Of a stretch of DNA of 64,000 bases, positions 16,548-25,530 are shown piece after piece. A program made the position numbers and the translations under genes. The stretch spans positions 1,713,501-1,777,500 of the forward strand of contig NZ_CP092415.1 of assembly GCF_023716465.1 (NCBI RefSeq), given 5' to 3'. This DNA comes from Flagellimonas marinaquae. GTDB taxonomy: Bacteria > Bacteroidota > Bacteroidia > Flavobacteriales > Flavobacteriaceae. Every line of letters begins with the position of its first letter. The first letter of the stretch is position 1. The notes under the pieces are model-generated. The model was not told the origin of the DNA. It searched no databases and was given only the letters and a program-made list of their open reading frames with translations.

Positions 16548-18265
16548 TATATATTTCCTTTTTTAAGTTCTTGAGCTGCATGGTTGGCCGCTCTTGCAGT
16601 AAATGCCATATACGTTAACGATGGATTCACACAGCTTGCCGAGGTCATAAACGCACCATCGGTTACATAAACATTCTTACATCCGTGTACCTGGTTGTTT
16701 CCGTTTACAACAGAAGTTTTTGGGTCACGGCCCATACGGGCGGTACCCATTTCGTGGATTCCAAGTCCAAGGGCATAGGGCCGATCATATGGAGTAATGT
16801 CCTTGGCGCCGGCCTTTTCCAACATTTGAACCGCTTGGTCCTGCATGTCTTTGCGCATGTTGATCTCGTTCTCGCGGATTTCGGCATCAAAAGTTACGGT
16901 TGGTAGTCCCCATTTATCCTTTTTGTCGTAATCCAAAGTCATTTTGTTATCGTGGTAAGGTAGTATCTCACCAAAGGCAAGCATATTCATGGTCCAACCA
17001 CCTGGGGTCAACATGGCGTCCTTGTAATCTTTTCCAAAAGAAGCTTCGGCAATCAATTCTTCATAGTTGCCTCTACCGGCACCACCTTGGTATCCGTAAC
17101 CTCTGGTGAAATTTTTCATGTCGGAGTCGCCTCCTAGGTTTCTAAACCTTGGGATATAAATTCCATTTGGCTTTCTTCCTTTGTAGTATTTGTCTTCGTA
17201 TCCTTCAAACTTTCCTGATGCTCCTACCAAGAAGTGGTGGTCCATAATGTTATGTCCCAATTCTCCAGAATCGTTTCCTAATCCATTGGGGAATCTATCG
17301 GATTTGGATTGCATCAAAATAGAAGTGGATGCAACAGCCGAAGCACAAAGGAATATAACCTTGGCCTTGAACTCGAACTCTTCTTTGGTCTCTCTGTCTA
17401 TAACCTTAACGCCTGTTGCTTTTTGGGTATTTGGATCATATATGACCTCGTGGACTATGGAGTCGGGTCTTAAGGTCATGTTACCTGTGCGTTCAGCTGC
17501 GGGCAAAGTAGAGGAAACACTACTAAAGTATGCTCCGAAAGGACACCCTCTGATACATCTGTTTCTAAACTGGCAACGTACACGTCCATCGCCATCAAAT
17601 TTTTTATCACTGTTAATGTGAGCTACCCTACCGGCGGTAATAACCCGTCCGTTAAAATGCTCGGCAACCTTACCCCTAACATGGTCTTCCACACAGTTAA
17701 GTTCCATCATGGGTTCAAACTGGCCGTCAGGCAATTGTGGTAGACCCAGGTTTTCCCCGGAAACTCCTATATAACTTTCAACTTTATCGTACCAAGGGGC
17801 TATATCCTTGTATCTTACCGGCCAATCAACGGCGATACCTTCGTTCTTATTGGCGGCGAAATCAATATCGCTCCAACGGTAGCTGTGTCTCCCCCACATA
17901 ATGGAACGTCCGCCCACATGGTAGCCACGCATCCAATCAAAACGTTTGGTTTCATTGTAAGGGTGATCTAAATCGTTTACAAACCAGTGCTTGGAGGCCG
18001 CCCCAGTGGTATAGCCTGTTCTGGATTGTTTTTCTTGTTGTTTGATATCTTCTCGGGTTGCGTTCCCGGCATGGGGGAAATCCCAAGGATCCATATTGGC
18101 TGTTGGGTAATCTTCACGGTGCTTTACCATGGGACCTCGTTCCAAGACCAAGGTCTTGAGGCCATTTTCGCACAATTCTTTGGCAGCCCAACCACCACTG
18201 ATACCCGTTCCTACCACGATGGCATCATAGGATTCCTGCTCCTGATTGTAATAAAATTTACTCAT
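16547..18265 (-). CDS. GMC-type sugar dehydrogenase, FAD subunit
   Basis: A 572-residue FAD-dependent oxidoreductase of the glucose-methanol-choline superfamily. The FAD-binding motif GTGISG lies at 19-24, VGGRSIMWG at 117-125, and the C-terminal signature HEMGTARMG with TDGAFMTSASCVNPSLT near the end. Cysteines C231, C237 and C241 (C-x5-C-x3-C in CQFRNRCIRGCPFG) match the region that binds a [3Fe-4S] cluster in bacterial FAD glucose/glucoside dehydrogenases, pointing to electron transfer into the respiratory chain rather than oxidase activity. With the small subunit and the DUF1080 proteins across the divergent promoter, oxidation at the C3 hydroxyl of a glycoside is the most likely reaction; the substrate is not determined. 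Confidence 0.88.
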   Translation of the reverse strand: MSKFYYNQEQESYDAIVVGTGISGGWAAKELCENGLKTLVLERGPMVKHREDYPTANMDPWDFPHAGNATREDIKQQEKQSRTGYTTGAASKHWFVNDLDHPYNETKRFDWMRGYHVGGRSIMWGRHSYRWSDIDFAANKNEGIAVDWPVRYKDIAPWYDKVESYIGVSGENLGLPQLPDGQFEPMMELNCVEDHVRGKVAEHFNGRVITAGRVAHINSDKKFDGDGRVRCQFRNRCIRGCPFGAYFSSVSSTLPAAERTGNMTLRPDSIVHEVIYDPNTQKATGVKVIDRETKEEFEFKAKVIFLCASAVASTSILMQSKSDRFPNGLGNDSGELGHNIMDHHFLVGASGKFEGYEDKYYKGRKPNGIYIPRFRNLGGDSDMKNFTRGYGYQGGAGRGNYEELIAEASFGKDYKDAMLTPGGWTMNMLAFGEILPYHDNKMTLDYDKKDKWGLPTVTFDAEIRENEINMRKDMQDQAVQMLEKAGAKDITPYDRPYALGLGIHEMGTARMGRDPKTSVVNGNNQVHGCKNVYVTDGAFMTSASCVNPSLTYMAFTARAANHAAQELKKGNI

Positions 18266-18401
18266 TTATTCGGATTGTTTATTTGCTAAATGTATTAATT
18301 ATTAAATTAATTTTCTACATTTAATCCCTATGTTTATTGAGAATTCAGCACTATAACGTTGTAGTTTTTGGATTCTGAAAGAAATTAACCAACATAAAAA
18401 T

Positions 18402-19400
18402 ATGAACAGACGTAGATTAACCCAAAAAAGTATCGTAACCCTAATTTTTGTTGTTTTTTTAGGATTTTCTTCCTGTAAGGAAAATCAAAAAAAAGAATCC
18501 GAAGCAGAAAAAGTAACAGAGCAAGAAGTTGCAGAGGAGTCCAAACCGGAAATTAAACTCTCATTGGCCCAATGGTCCATGCACAAAATGATTCTTGAAG
18601 AAGGAGTGGACCCATACTCTTTTGCAGAAAAGGCGAGCAACTGGGGCTTTGAAGGACTGGAGTATGTAAGCGGCCTATATTACAAAGAATTGCAGGCGGC
18701 CAATTTTTCGGAAGAAGCGATGAACAATTGGGTGGAAAAAAGCAAGGCAGAAAGTGAAAAATATGGGCTTCGGAACCTTTTGATCATGGTGGACGGCCAA
18801 GGGGATATTGCAGTGGAAGACGAAACTAAAAGAACAGAAGCTGTGGAAAACCATTACAAATGGGTAGATGCGGCCGCAGCATTGGGCTGTCATTCCATTC
18901 GTGTTAACCTAAATGGGAGCATGGAGCCCGAAGTTTGGATTCCGGCCTCTGTTGAAGGACTTAAGCAATTGGCAGGCTATGCCAAGGAAAAGAACATCAA
19001 TATTATTGTGGAAAACCATGGCGGCCCATCTTCGAACGGTGCATTGTTGGCCGAGGTAATGGAGAAGGTGGGTATGGAAAACTGCGGCACACTGCCAGAT
19101 TTTGGTAATTTTTGTATCAAAAGAGAGGCCGGCGACTACTATTCGTCCAAATGCTTGGAAGAATACGATCGTTATAAGGGAACCAAAGAACTCATGCCTT
19201 ATGCAAAAGGTGTAAGCGCCAAATCCTATAGTTTTGATGAAGAAGGCAACGAGACCAGAGTGGATTATCCACGGATCATGGAGATTGTCCTGGAATCCGG
19301 ATACGAAGGTTTTGTTGGAGTAGAATATGAAGGCTCCGACCTGAGCGAAGAAGAAGGGATTTTGGCAACCAAAAGGCTCTTGGAGAGAATAGTGCAGTAA
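18402..19400 (+). CDS. Sugar isomerase/epimerase-like lipoprotein
   Basis: A 332-residue xylose-isomerase-like TIM-barrel protein exported as a lipoprotein: lipobox GFSSC with C25, then a charged linker (about 26-50) and the barrel (ENHGGPSSNGALL, LPDFGNF, VGVEYEG). In 3-keto-glycoside loci such proteins act as epimerases, isomerases or hydratases on oxidised sugars, so an outer periplasmic step is the likely role here. It is first in a plus-strand unit with DinB, a NupG-like transporter and an oxidoreductase, and divergent from the GMC dehydrogenase. Confidence 0.82.
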   Translation: MNRRRLTQKSIVTLIFVVFLGFSSCKENQKKESEAEKVTEQEVAEESKPEIKLSLAQWSMHKMILEEGVDPYSFAEKASNWGFEGLEYVSGLYYKELQAANFSEEAMNNWVEKSKAESEKYGLRNLLIMVDGQGDIAVEDETKRTEAVENHYKWVDAAAALGCHSIRVNLNGSMEPEVWIPASVEGLKQLAGYAKEKNINIIVENHGGPSSNGALLAEVMEKVGMENCGTLPDFGNFCIKREAGDYYSSKCLEEYDRYKGTKELMPYAKGVSAKSYSFDEEGNETRVDYPRIMEIVLESGYEGFVGVEYEGSDLSEEEGILATKRLLERIVQ

Positions 19401-19420
19401 AACGAACACAATAGCATCAA

Positions 19421-19864
19421 ATGAAGGGGTTTTTACAGCAGCTCTTCGATTACAATTTTTATTGTAACAAAAAAATTATCGAGCAATGCAGTGGTCGGGA
19501 AAAAGTTTCTGGCGACTGCATTAGACTTTTTAGTCACATACTCAATGCGCACCATATTTGGAACCAGAGATTACTTGGTTCGGAAGTAAAGTTCGATGTT
19601 TGGGATCAACATGATATGGTACTATGGGAAGAAATCCATTACGAAAATCAAAAGACCTCTTTTGAAATTATTTCCAATACGGATACCTTTGAAAAACGTG
19701 TTGAATATGTGAACAGCCAACAAGTTCACTTTTCTAACGAGGTAAAGGATATTCTTTTTCATATTATCAATCATTCCACCCACCATCGCGGTCAAATTAT
19801 GATGGAATGGAGAAAGGCTGGTATAGCTCCGGAACCTTTGGATTATATACACTACAAACGATAA
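19421..19864 (+). CDS. DinB family protein
   Basis: A 147-residue four-helix DinB/YfiT-type protein. The putative metal triad is visible: a histidine of the pair H44-H45 (NAHHIW), and H118 and H122 in HSTHHRGQI. Such proteins are candidate metal-dependent hydrolases or thiol transferases with mostly unknown substrates. It lies 20 bases after the isomerase-like lipoprotein and 20 before the transporter, so it is in the sugar operon without a clear role there. Confidence 0.85.
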   Translation: MKGFLQQLFDYNFYCNKKIIEQCSGREKVSGDCIRLFSHILNAHHIWNQRLLGSEVKFDVWDQHDMVLWEEIHYENQKTSFEIISNTDTFEKRVEYVNSQQVHFSNEVKDILFHIINHSTHHRGQIMMEWRKAGIAPEPLDYIHYKR

Positions 19865-19884
19865 CAACTAACTAATTACACAAC

Positions 19885-21114
19885 ATGAATTTTAAGACCA
19901 AATTTCAACTGTCCTTTATGATGTTCCTCGAATTTTTTATTTGGGGCGGATGGTTTGTAACACTGGGAACTTTTTTGGGAACCAATTTAAAAGCTAGCGG
20001 CGGGGAGATCGCCCAGGCGTTTTCCACTCAATCTTGGGGTGCCATAATAGCTCCTTTTATTATTGGGTTGATCGCAGACCGATATTTTAATGCTGAACGG
20101 ATTTTGGGCATTTTGCACCTAATAGGGGCATTTTTAATGTACCAAATGTATCAGACCACGGAATTCTCCGTGTTCTATCCATATGTTTTGGGCTATATGA
20201 TCTTGTACATGCCGACTTTGGCATTGGTCAATTCCATTTCATTTAATCAAATGAAAGATCCTGCCAAGGAATTCTCGCCGATTAGGGTGTTTGGAACCAT
20301 TGGCTGGATAGTTGCGGGATTGGTGATCAGTTATGTTTTTCTGTGGGATTCACCCGAGAGTTTGTCCGCTGGAATGCTGAAAAACACTTTTTTAATGGTA
20401 GCCATAGCATCGGCAATATTGGGGTTGTTCAGCTTTACCTTGCCCAAAACACCGCCAAGAGTGGACAAGACCGAAAAAGTCACCATAACCGATGTGTTGG
20501 GGCTCGATGCCTTGAAATTGTTGAAGGATAAAAACTTTTTGGTTTTCTTTATTGCCTCGGTATTGATTTGTATCCCATTGGCCTTTTACTATCAAAACGC
20601 CAATCCATTCCTCACCGAGATCGGATTGGACAATCCGACCGGAAAAATGACCATTGGGCAAGCTTCCGAAGTGCTTTTCATGCTATTATTGCCACTGTTC
20701 TTTACAAGATTTGGCTTTAAAAAGACCATATTGGTCGGAATGTTGGCCTGGACTGTACGTTATTTGCTCTTTGCATATGGTAATGCAGGCGATTTGGCAT
20801 TTATGTTGATTTTGGGGATAGCACTTCACGGAATTTGTTACGATTTTTTCTTTGTGTCCGGCCAGATCTACACCGATACCAAAGCGGGCGAAAAATATAA
20901 GAGTGCAGCTCAAGGCCTGATCACCTTGGCCACTTATGGAGTGGGGATGTTGATAGGGTTTTGGATAGCAGGAAAAATTACGGACTCCTATTTATTGGAA
21001 GACGGAAGCCATGTTTGGCAAAACATCTGGATTTACCCAGCAATATTTGCAGCCGTGGTATTTGTGCTGTTTGCGTTGGTATTTAAAAATGAAAAAGTAG
21101 AATATAAATCATAA
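19885..21114 (+). CDS. NupG-like MFS transporter
   Basis: A 409-residue inner-membrane transporter with about twelve TM helices of the nucleoside:H+ symporter (NupG) family in the major facilitator superfamily. Landmarks are the N-terminal FLEFFIWGGWFVTLGTF segment and ADRYFNAERIL between helices 2 and 3. Despite the family name, its place between oxidised-sugar enzymes suggests it imports a sugar derivative. The Gfo/Idh/MocA gene begins 8 bases after its stop. Confidence 0.82.
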   Translation: MNFKTKFQLSFMMFLEFFIWGGWFVTLGTFLGTNLKASGGEIAQAFSTQSWGAIIAPFIIGLIADRYFNAERILGILHLIGAFLMYQMYQTTEFSVFYPYVLGYMILYMPTLALVNSISFNQMKDPAKEFSPIRVFGTIGWIVAGLVISYVFLWDSPESLSAGMLKNTFLMVAIASAILGLFSFTLPKTPPRVDKTEKVTITDVLGLDALKLLKDKNFLVFFIASVLICIPLAFYYQNANPFLTEIGLDNPTGKMTIGQASEVLFMLLLPLFFTRFGFKKTILVGMLAWTVRYLLFAYGNAGDLAFMLILGIALHGICYDFFFVSGQIYTDTKAGEKYKSAAQGLITLATYGVGMLIGFWIAGKITDSYLLEDGSHVWQNIWIYPAIFAAVVFVLFALVFKNEKVEYKS

Positions 21115-21122
21115 TAAAAAAC

Positions 21123-22259
21123 ATGCCTAAAAAAATAAGACTTGGAATTCTTGGTGGGGGCGGCGACTCCCTTATCGGAGTTTTGCACCGCGTAGCCTCT
21201 TTTATAAATGATAATTATGAAATCGTTGGGGCCGTATTTACCCCCGAACTGGAAGATAGTCTAGCGTTCGCAAAAGAGATAGATATTCCAACGAATCGAA
21301 TTTATAAGGATTTCGATACCTTGGTGGAAGAGGAAATGAAACTGCCGGAAGACGAACGTATTCAGGTCTGTTCCATTCTAACCCCAAATTTTTTACATTT
21401 CCCAATGGCCAAGAAATTGTTGGACAATGGTTTCAACGTAATCTGTGAAAAACCAATGACCACCACTTACGAAGAAGCCAAAATATTACAGGAAACCCAA
21501 GTAAGGGCCGGTACCGTATTTGCCGTGACCCATACCTATACCGGATACCCAATGGTGCGCCAAATGAGGGAGATGATCAAAGAAGGGGTAATTGGAAAAG
21601 TTCACAAAGTGGATGCCCAATATTATCAAGGCTGGATGAACCCGATAATCCATGATAAAGAAAAGCGCGCCACCGTTTGGCGCTTGGACCCTAAAAAGGC
21701 AGGGATTAGTTCTTGTATGGGAGACATTGGAGTACATGCCTTTAATATGGTCGAGTACACCACCGGATTAAGGGTTAGATCTCTATTGTGCGATTTCAAT
21801 TATTTGTACGACGATAACCAAATGGACATGGATGGAACCGCTTTAATACGAATGGATAAGAATGTAAAAGGCGTCATTAGGGCAAGTCAGGTGGCCACTG
21901 GGGAAGAAAATAACTTAACTATTGCCGTTTATGGTGAAAAAGGAGGTTTAAAATGGGAGCAGGAGAACCCTAACTACCTATATAAATTAAATGATCCAGA
22001 ACCTTTGCAAGTATACAAGCCAGGACATGGGTACAATTCCGAACTCTCTTTGGGCGGTACAAAATTGCCACCAGGCCACCCAGAAGGAATTTTTGATGCC
22101 ATGGCGAACATATATTTGGGCGTGGCCAAGGCAATTCGTGGAGAAGCCTATAACAACGGAGAATTTCCGACCATAATAGATGGTGTGCGTGGCCTAAATT
22201 TTATAGAAAACACCGTTGCTTCACACAAGAATGGAAATGTTTGGGTAGATATGGATTGA
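21123..22259 (+). CDS. Cytosolic Gfo/Idh/MocA family oxidoreductase
   Basis: A 378-residue NAD(P)-dependent oxidoreductase with no signal peptide. A glycine-rich nucleotide site (GILGGGGDSLIG, 8-19) and the EKP motif (109-111) mark the family; the C-terminal domain includes CMGDIGVHAFNMVEY. Being cytosolic and directly behind the transporter, it probably reduces or oxidises the imported keto-sugar. It ends the operon: a terminator lies 25 bases past the stop. Confidence 0.87.
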   Translation: MPKKIRLGILGGGGDSLIGVLHRVASFINDNYEIVGAVFTPELEDSLAFAKEIDIPTNRIYKDFDTLVEEEMKLPEDERIQVCSILTPNFLHFPMAKKLLDNGFNVICEKPMTTTYEEAKILQETQVRAGTVFAVTHTYTGYPMVRQMREMIKEGVIGKVHKVDAQYYQGWMNPIIHDKEKRATVWRLDPKKAGISSCMGDIGVHAFNMVEYTTGLRVRSLLCDFNYLYDDNQMDMDGTALIRMDKNVKGVIRASQVATGEENNLTIAVYGEKGGLKWEQENPNYLYKLNDPEPLQVYKPGHGYNSELSLGGTKLPPGHPEGIFDAMANIYLGVAKAIRGEAYNNGEFPTIIDGVRGLNFIENTVASHKNGNVWVDMD

Positions 22260-22283
22260 TCCAGAACCCAAAATAATAGATAT

Positions 22284-22316
22284 AATGGCTGTCCAATGGA
22301 CGGCCATTATTTTTTA
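22284..22316 (+). terminator. Terminator of the first sugar operon
   Basis: Stem AATGGCTGTCC / GGACGGCCATT with one G-T pair, loop AAT, then ATTTTTT. Its right side overlaps the end of the ASCH gene on the other strand. Confidence 0.8.
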
Positions 22317-22771
22317 TATAGCATTTCAAATTGCTCGAACACAATGATCATGCTTTCCTTTGGAGTTGTGCCAAATTTGGCCAATTCGCGGGTGTAGTAG
22401 TCCCAATGGGTCTTTTTCCAATGTTCCAGACTTTTATCCCCTTCACCTTCCAAACGGGCGTGTTCTTCTCTAATACTAAAATAAGGGAGCAGTTTTACCC
22501 CAGTGGTGCGAACAATACATTTGGCATTCCCGTCCCAATCCGTAACCACATAAAAATCTCCGATTTTAGGTAAATTTTCGTTGCGGAGCTGTAAACCTAT
22601 TAAGGAATGTGAGGTGGCTCTTTTGGTTTCTTTGCAAACAAGATCTGCACAAGTATTGGCATCTTGTTCATTATCACAAAAATGTATCACTTTTGGAGCA
22701 TCTTGGGAGGCAAACTCCAAATGGGCATCTAAAAAATCGCCCCATAAATTGCGGGCAGAAGCATTTTCCAT
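22307..22771 (-). CDS. ASCH domain protein
   Basis: A 154-residue small soluble protein resembling ASCH/PUA-like domains, which are predicted to bind RNA (residues in LIGLQLRNENLPKIGDFYVVTDWDGNAKCIV carry the beta-barrel pattern; split here only by naming its ends, LIGLQ and KCIV). It lies alone between the two sugar operons on the other strand, so a link to sugar metabolism is not implied. Function unknown. Confidence 0.7.
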   Translation of the reverse strand: MENASARNLWGDFLDAHLEFASQDAPKVIHFCDNEQDANTCADLVCKETKRATSHSLIGLQLRNENLPKIGDFYVVTDWDGNAKCIVRTTGVKLLPYFSIREEHARLEGEGDKSLEHWKKTHWDYYTRELAKFGTTPKESMIIVFEQFEMLYKK

Positions 22772-22885
22772 ATGTGGTTTTTATAAGCGGTAAGCTATTT
22801 TAATTGTATATGAATTCCTATATTTATGTTTTGCTACATGAGGTGTAAAAATAGCATAGTTTTTTTCTTAAATATAGAAGATAAA

Positions 22886-22902
22886 TCCCAATTTGATTGG
22901 GA
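22886..22902 (+). promoter_or_regulatory. Palindrome before the second sugar operon
   Basis: A perfect inverted repeat TCCCAAT-TTG-ATTGGGA, 27 bases before the ATG at 22930. It is a candidate operator or leader hairpin; no repressor is encoded beside it. Confidence 0.45.
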
Positions 22903-22929
22903 CTTCCTAATTCCTTAAAATTAAATTCA

Positions 22930-23982
22930 ATGAAGACAATCAAAGGACCAGCTGTGTTCTTGGCTCAATTTGTGGACAGTCAACCTCCTTTCAATACCTT
23001 GGATGGAATGTGCAAGTGGGCCTCCGACCTTGGTTACAAGGGCATTCAAATACCAACTTGGGAATCATTTCTTATAGATTTGGACCAAGCAGCAGAAAGT
23101 CAGGATTATTGCGATGAGCTCAAGGGAAAAATTAATTCCTACGGATTGGAGATCACCGAACTTTCCACCCACTTGCAGGGACAATTGGTGGCTGTTCATC
23201 CTGCATACGATATTATGTTCGATAATTTTGCTCCCAAGGAACTGCACGGAAAACCGAAAGAACGAACCAAATGGGCAGTTGAAACGGTTAAAAAAGCGGC
23301 AACAGCAAGCCGTAGGCTCGGACTTAACGTCCATGCCACTTTTTCGGGCTCATTGCTTTGGCATACCGCCCACCCGTGGCCACAGCGTCCTGCCGGATTG
23401 GTGGAAATGGGTTTTGAAGAGCTCGCCAATCGATGGAAGCCCATCCTCGATCATTTTGATGAAGAGGGCGTGGATGTCTGTTACGAGATTCATCCCGGAG
23501 AAGACCTTCACGATGGGGATACTTTTGAAAGATTTTTGGAAGCTACGGGAAACCATAAGCGCGTAAACATACTTTATGATCCAAGTCACTTTGTTTTGCA
23601 ACAACTGGATTATATTGCGTATATCGATCATTATCATGAGTTCATCAAATCCTTTCACGTAAAGGATTCGGAATTTAACCCAACAGGTAAAAAGGGAGCA
23701 TTTGGCGGTTTCAACGATTGGGGAGACAGAGCAGGGAGATACAGGTCCCTAGGGGATGGACAGATCGATTTTAAGACCATTTTCTCCAAACTTACCCAAT
23801 ATGGCTGCGATGTTTGGGCCGTTATGGAATGGGAATGCTGTATTAAAAGCCCGGAACAAGGAGCGCGCGAAGGCGCTAAATTTATTCAAGATCATATAAT
23901 AGAGGCAACAACCAAAACCTTTGATGATTTTGCCGGAGCAGATGTGGATAAGGAAAAATTGAAAAAAATACTTGGACTATGA
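22930..23982 (+). CDS. Sugar isomerase/epimerase TIM-barrel protein
   Basis: A 350-residue cytosolic xylose-isomerase-like TIM-barrel enzyme. I start it at ATG 22930 (MKTIKGPAVFL), because an upstream in-frame extension from 22897 reads through non-coding-looking DNA. Metal-site style residues appear in CYEIHPGEDLHDG, YDPSHF, FHVKDSEF and VMEWEC. It carries no signal peptide, unlike the isomerase-like lipoprotein at 18402, and likely acts on the imported sugar. Its stop overlaps the start of the first DUF1080 gene by 4 bases (ATGA). Confidence 0.85.
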   Translation: MKTIKGPAVFLAQFVDSQPPFNTLDGMCKWASDLGYKGIQIPTWESFLIDLDQAAESQDYCDELKGKINSYGLEITELSTHLQGQLVAVHPAYDIMFDNFAPKELHGKPKERTKWAVETVKKAATASRRLGLNVHATFSGSLLWHTAHPWPQRPAGLVEMGFEELANRWKPILDHFDEEGVDVCYEIHPGEDLHDGDTFERFLEATGNHKRVNILYDPSHFVLQQLDYIAYIDHYHEFIKSFHVKDSEFNPTGKKGAFGGFNDWGDRAGRYRSLGDGQIDFKTIFSKLTQYGCDVWAVMEWECCIKSPEQGAREGAKFIQDHIIEATTKTFDDFAGADVDKEKLKKILGL

Positions 23983-24722
23983 AAAGAGCTTTGATGTTGG
24001 CATTACTGGCCATTGGCGTTGCCTGTAAAGAAAACCCAAAGGAAAATAAGGAAGAAAAAGAAGAAGTGATCGAGATTGTGAAAGAAGCCGAAAATGAGTG
24101 GGTTACCCTATTCGACGGAAGTTCATTCGAAGGTTGGCATTACTATAATGGCGGACCAGTTACCGAGCCATGGAAATTGGAAGATGGGGCCATGGTGTTC
24201 TACCCACCGGAAAACAGGGAAGAAGGAGCGTCTTTTAATCTGGTTAGTGATGCTGAGTTTACGGATTTTATTTTAACTATGGAATGGAAAATTGCCGAAG
24301 GGGGAAATAGTGGGATTTTTTGGGGTGTTTCAGAAGATGAAAAATACGCCCAGCCCTATTTAACAGGACCAGAAATACAAGTGTTGGACAATGAAAGACA
24401 TCCTGATGCCCAAAATGGGGAAAATCGTATGGCAGGAGCTTTGTACGATATGGTTTCGCCTACCCAGCATGTAACCAAGCCAGCCGGTGAATGGAATACG
24501 TTTGAATTAATGGTGAACCATAAGACCAATAAAGGACATGTAGTATTGAATGGAACAAAAATAGTGGAGTTTCCAGTGCATGGGCCGGATTGGGACAAAA
24601 TGGTCGCATCCTCAAAATTTGCAGATTGGGAAGGTTTTGGCGCTTACAGGACTGGAAAAATCGGTTTACAAGATCATGGGGACAGGGTGTCCTATAAAAA
24701 CATAAAGATCAAAGCATTATAA
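23979..24722 (+). CDS. DUF1080 3-keto-glycoside hydrolase, lipoprotein
   Basis: A 247-residue lipoprotein (lipobox IGVAC, C16, then a Lys/Glu-rich linker) with one DUF1080 domain, a concanavalin-like jelly roll. Landmarks: LFDGSSFEGW near the start, GNSGIFWG in the centre, GPEIQVLDN, and GLQDHGDRVSYKNI at the end. The family is now linked to cleavage of 3-keto-disaccharides and 3-keto-glycosides (established knowledge), acting after the GMC or Gfo/Idh/MocA dehydrogenase. It is translationally coupled to the isomerase upstream and sits one base from its DUF1080 paralogue. Confidence 0.88.
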   Translation: MKRALMLALLAIGVACKENPKENKEEKEEVIEIVKEAENEWVTLFDGSSFEGWHYYNGGPVTEPWKLEDGAMVFYPPENREEGASFNLVSDAEFTDFILTMEWKIAEGGNSGIFWGVSEDEKYAQPYLTGPEIQVLDNERHPDAQNGENRMAGALYDMVSPTQHVTKPAGEWNTFELMVNHKTNKGHVVLNGTKIVEFPVHGPDWDKMVASSKFADWEGFGAYRTGKIGLQDHGDRVSYKNIKIKAL

Positions 24723-24723
24723 T

Positions 24724-25479
24724 ATGTATAAATTAAAAATTGTTCCATTGCTTTTGGCCATCTTGTTTAGTGGATGGACTTGGTCCCAGGACATAGAGCC
24801 AACCACTCCCGAGGAAACGGAGATATATGAACCAGTGCCGCCAAAGGTAATTCCGGGCAAAGCAGGAGCTCCTCCAAGTGATGCCATCGTACTTTTTGAT
24901 GGGACATCTTTTAAAAATTGGATAAGTTCCAGGGATAGCACGGATGCCAAATGGCTCTTGAACGGAGATAGCAGCATGACCGTAAAGGACAAGACGGGAG
25001 ATATTCAGACCAAACAAAATTTTGGGAGCATTCAACTTCATATTGAGTGGAAATCCCCAGCAGTAGTGCAAATGGATGGACAAAACCGAGGTAATAGCGG
25101 TGTTTTCTTAAATGGAATCTATGAAGTTCAAGTATTGGACAACAATAACAACGACACCTATGTAAATGGTCAAGTGGGCTCCATTTATAAACAGCATGTG
25201 CCCTTGGCCATGGCATCGGTCCCATCTGGCGAATGGAACACCTACGATATAATTTATCATGCACCAGTGTTCGAAAAAGGACAAAAAATAAAATCAGGTA
25301 CCATTACCGTTATCCACAATGGTGTGTTGATCCAGGACCATGTGGAGATCAAAGGCACAACGCCATATATTGGTTGGCCCAAGAATCCACCACATGGCAA
25401 GGGCCCTCTTAGGCTTCAGGACCATGGGGACAATAGCAGGGTGAGCTACCGTAATATTTGGGTCAGGGAACTGGAGTAG
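24724..25479 (+). CDS. DUF1080 3-keto-glycoside hydrolase, secreted
   Basis: A 251-residue DUF1080 protein with a cleavable signal peptide (MYKLKIVPLLLAILFSGWTW, then SQ) and no lipobox. The same landmarks as its neighbour are present: LFDGTSFKNW, GNSGVFLNG, YEVQVLDNN, RLQDHGDNSRVSYRNIW. The two tandem copies are clearly diverged and differ in anchoring (soluble versus lipidated), which suggests different substrates or places of action rather than a recent duplication. Confidence 0.88.
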   Translation: MYKLKIVPLLLAILFSGWTWSQDIEPTTPEETEIYEPVPPKVIPGKAGAPPSDAIVLFDGTSFKNWISSRDSTDAKWLLNGDSSMTVKDKTGDIQTKQNFGSIQLHIEWKSPAVVQMDGQNRGNSGVFLNGIYEVQVLDNNNNDTYVNGQVGSIYKQHVPLAMASVPSGEWNTYDIIYHAPVFEKGQKIKSGTITVIHNGVLIQDHVEIKGTTPYIGWPKNPPHGKGPLRLQDHGDNSRVSYRNIWVRELE

Positions 25480-25530
25480 TTTCCAAGGGGCCATAATTTA
25501 GAATCTTCAAAGGTCAAAATCTATTTTGGT

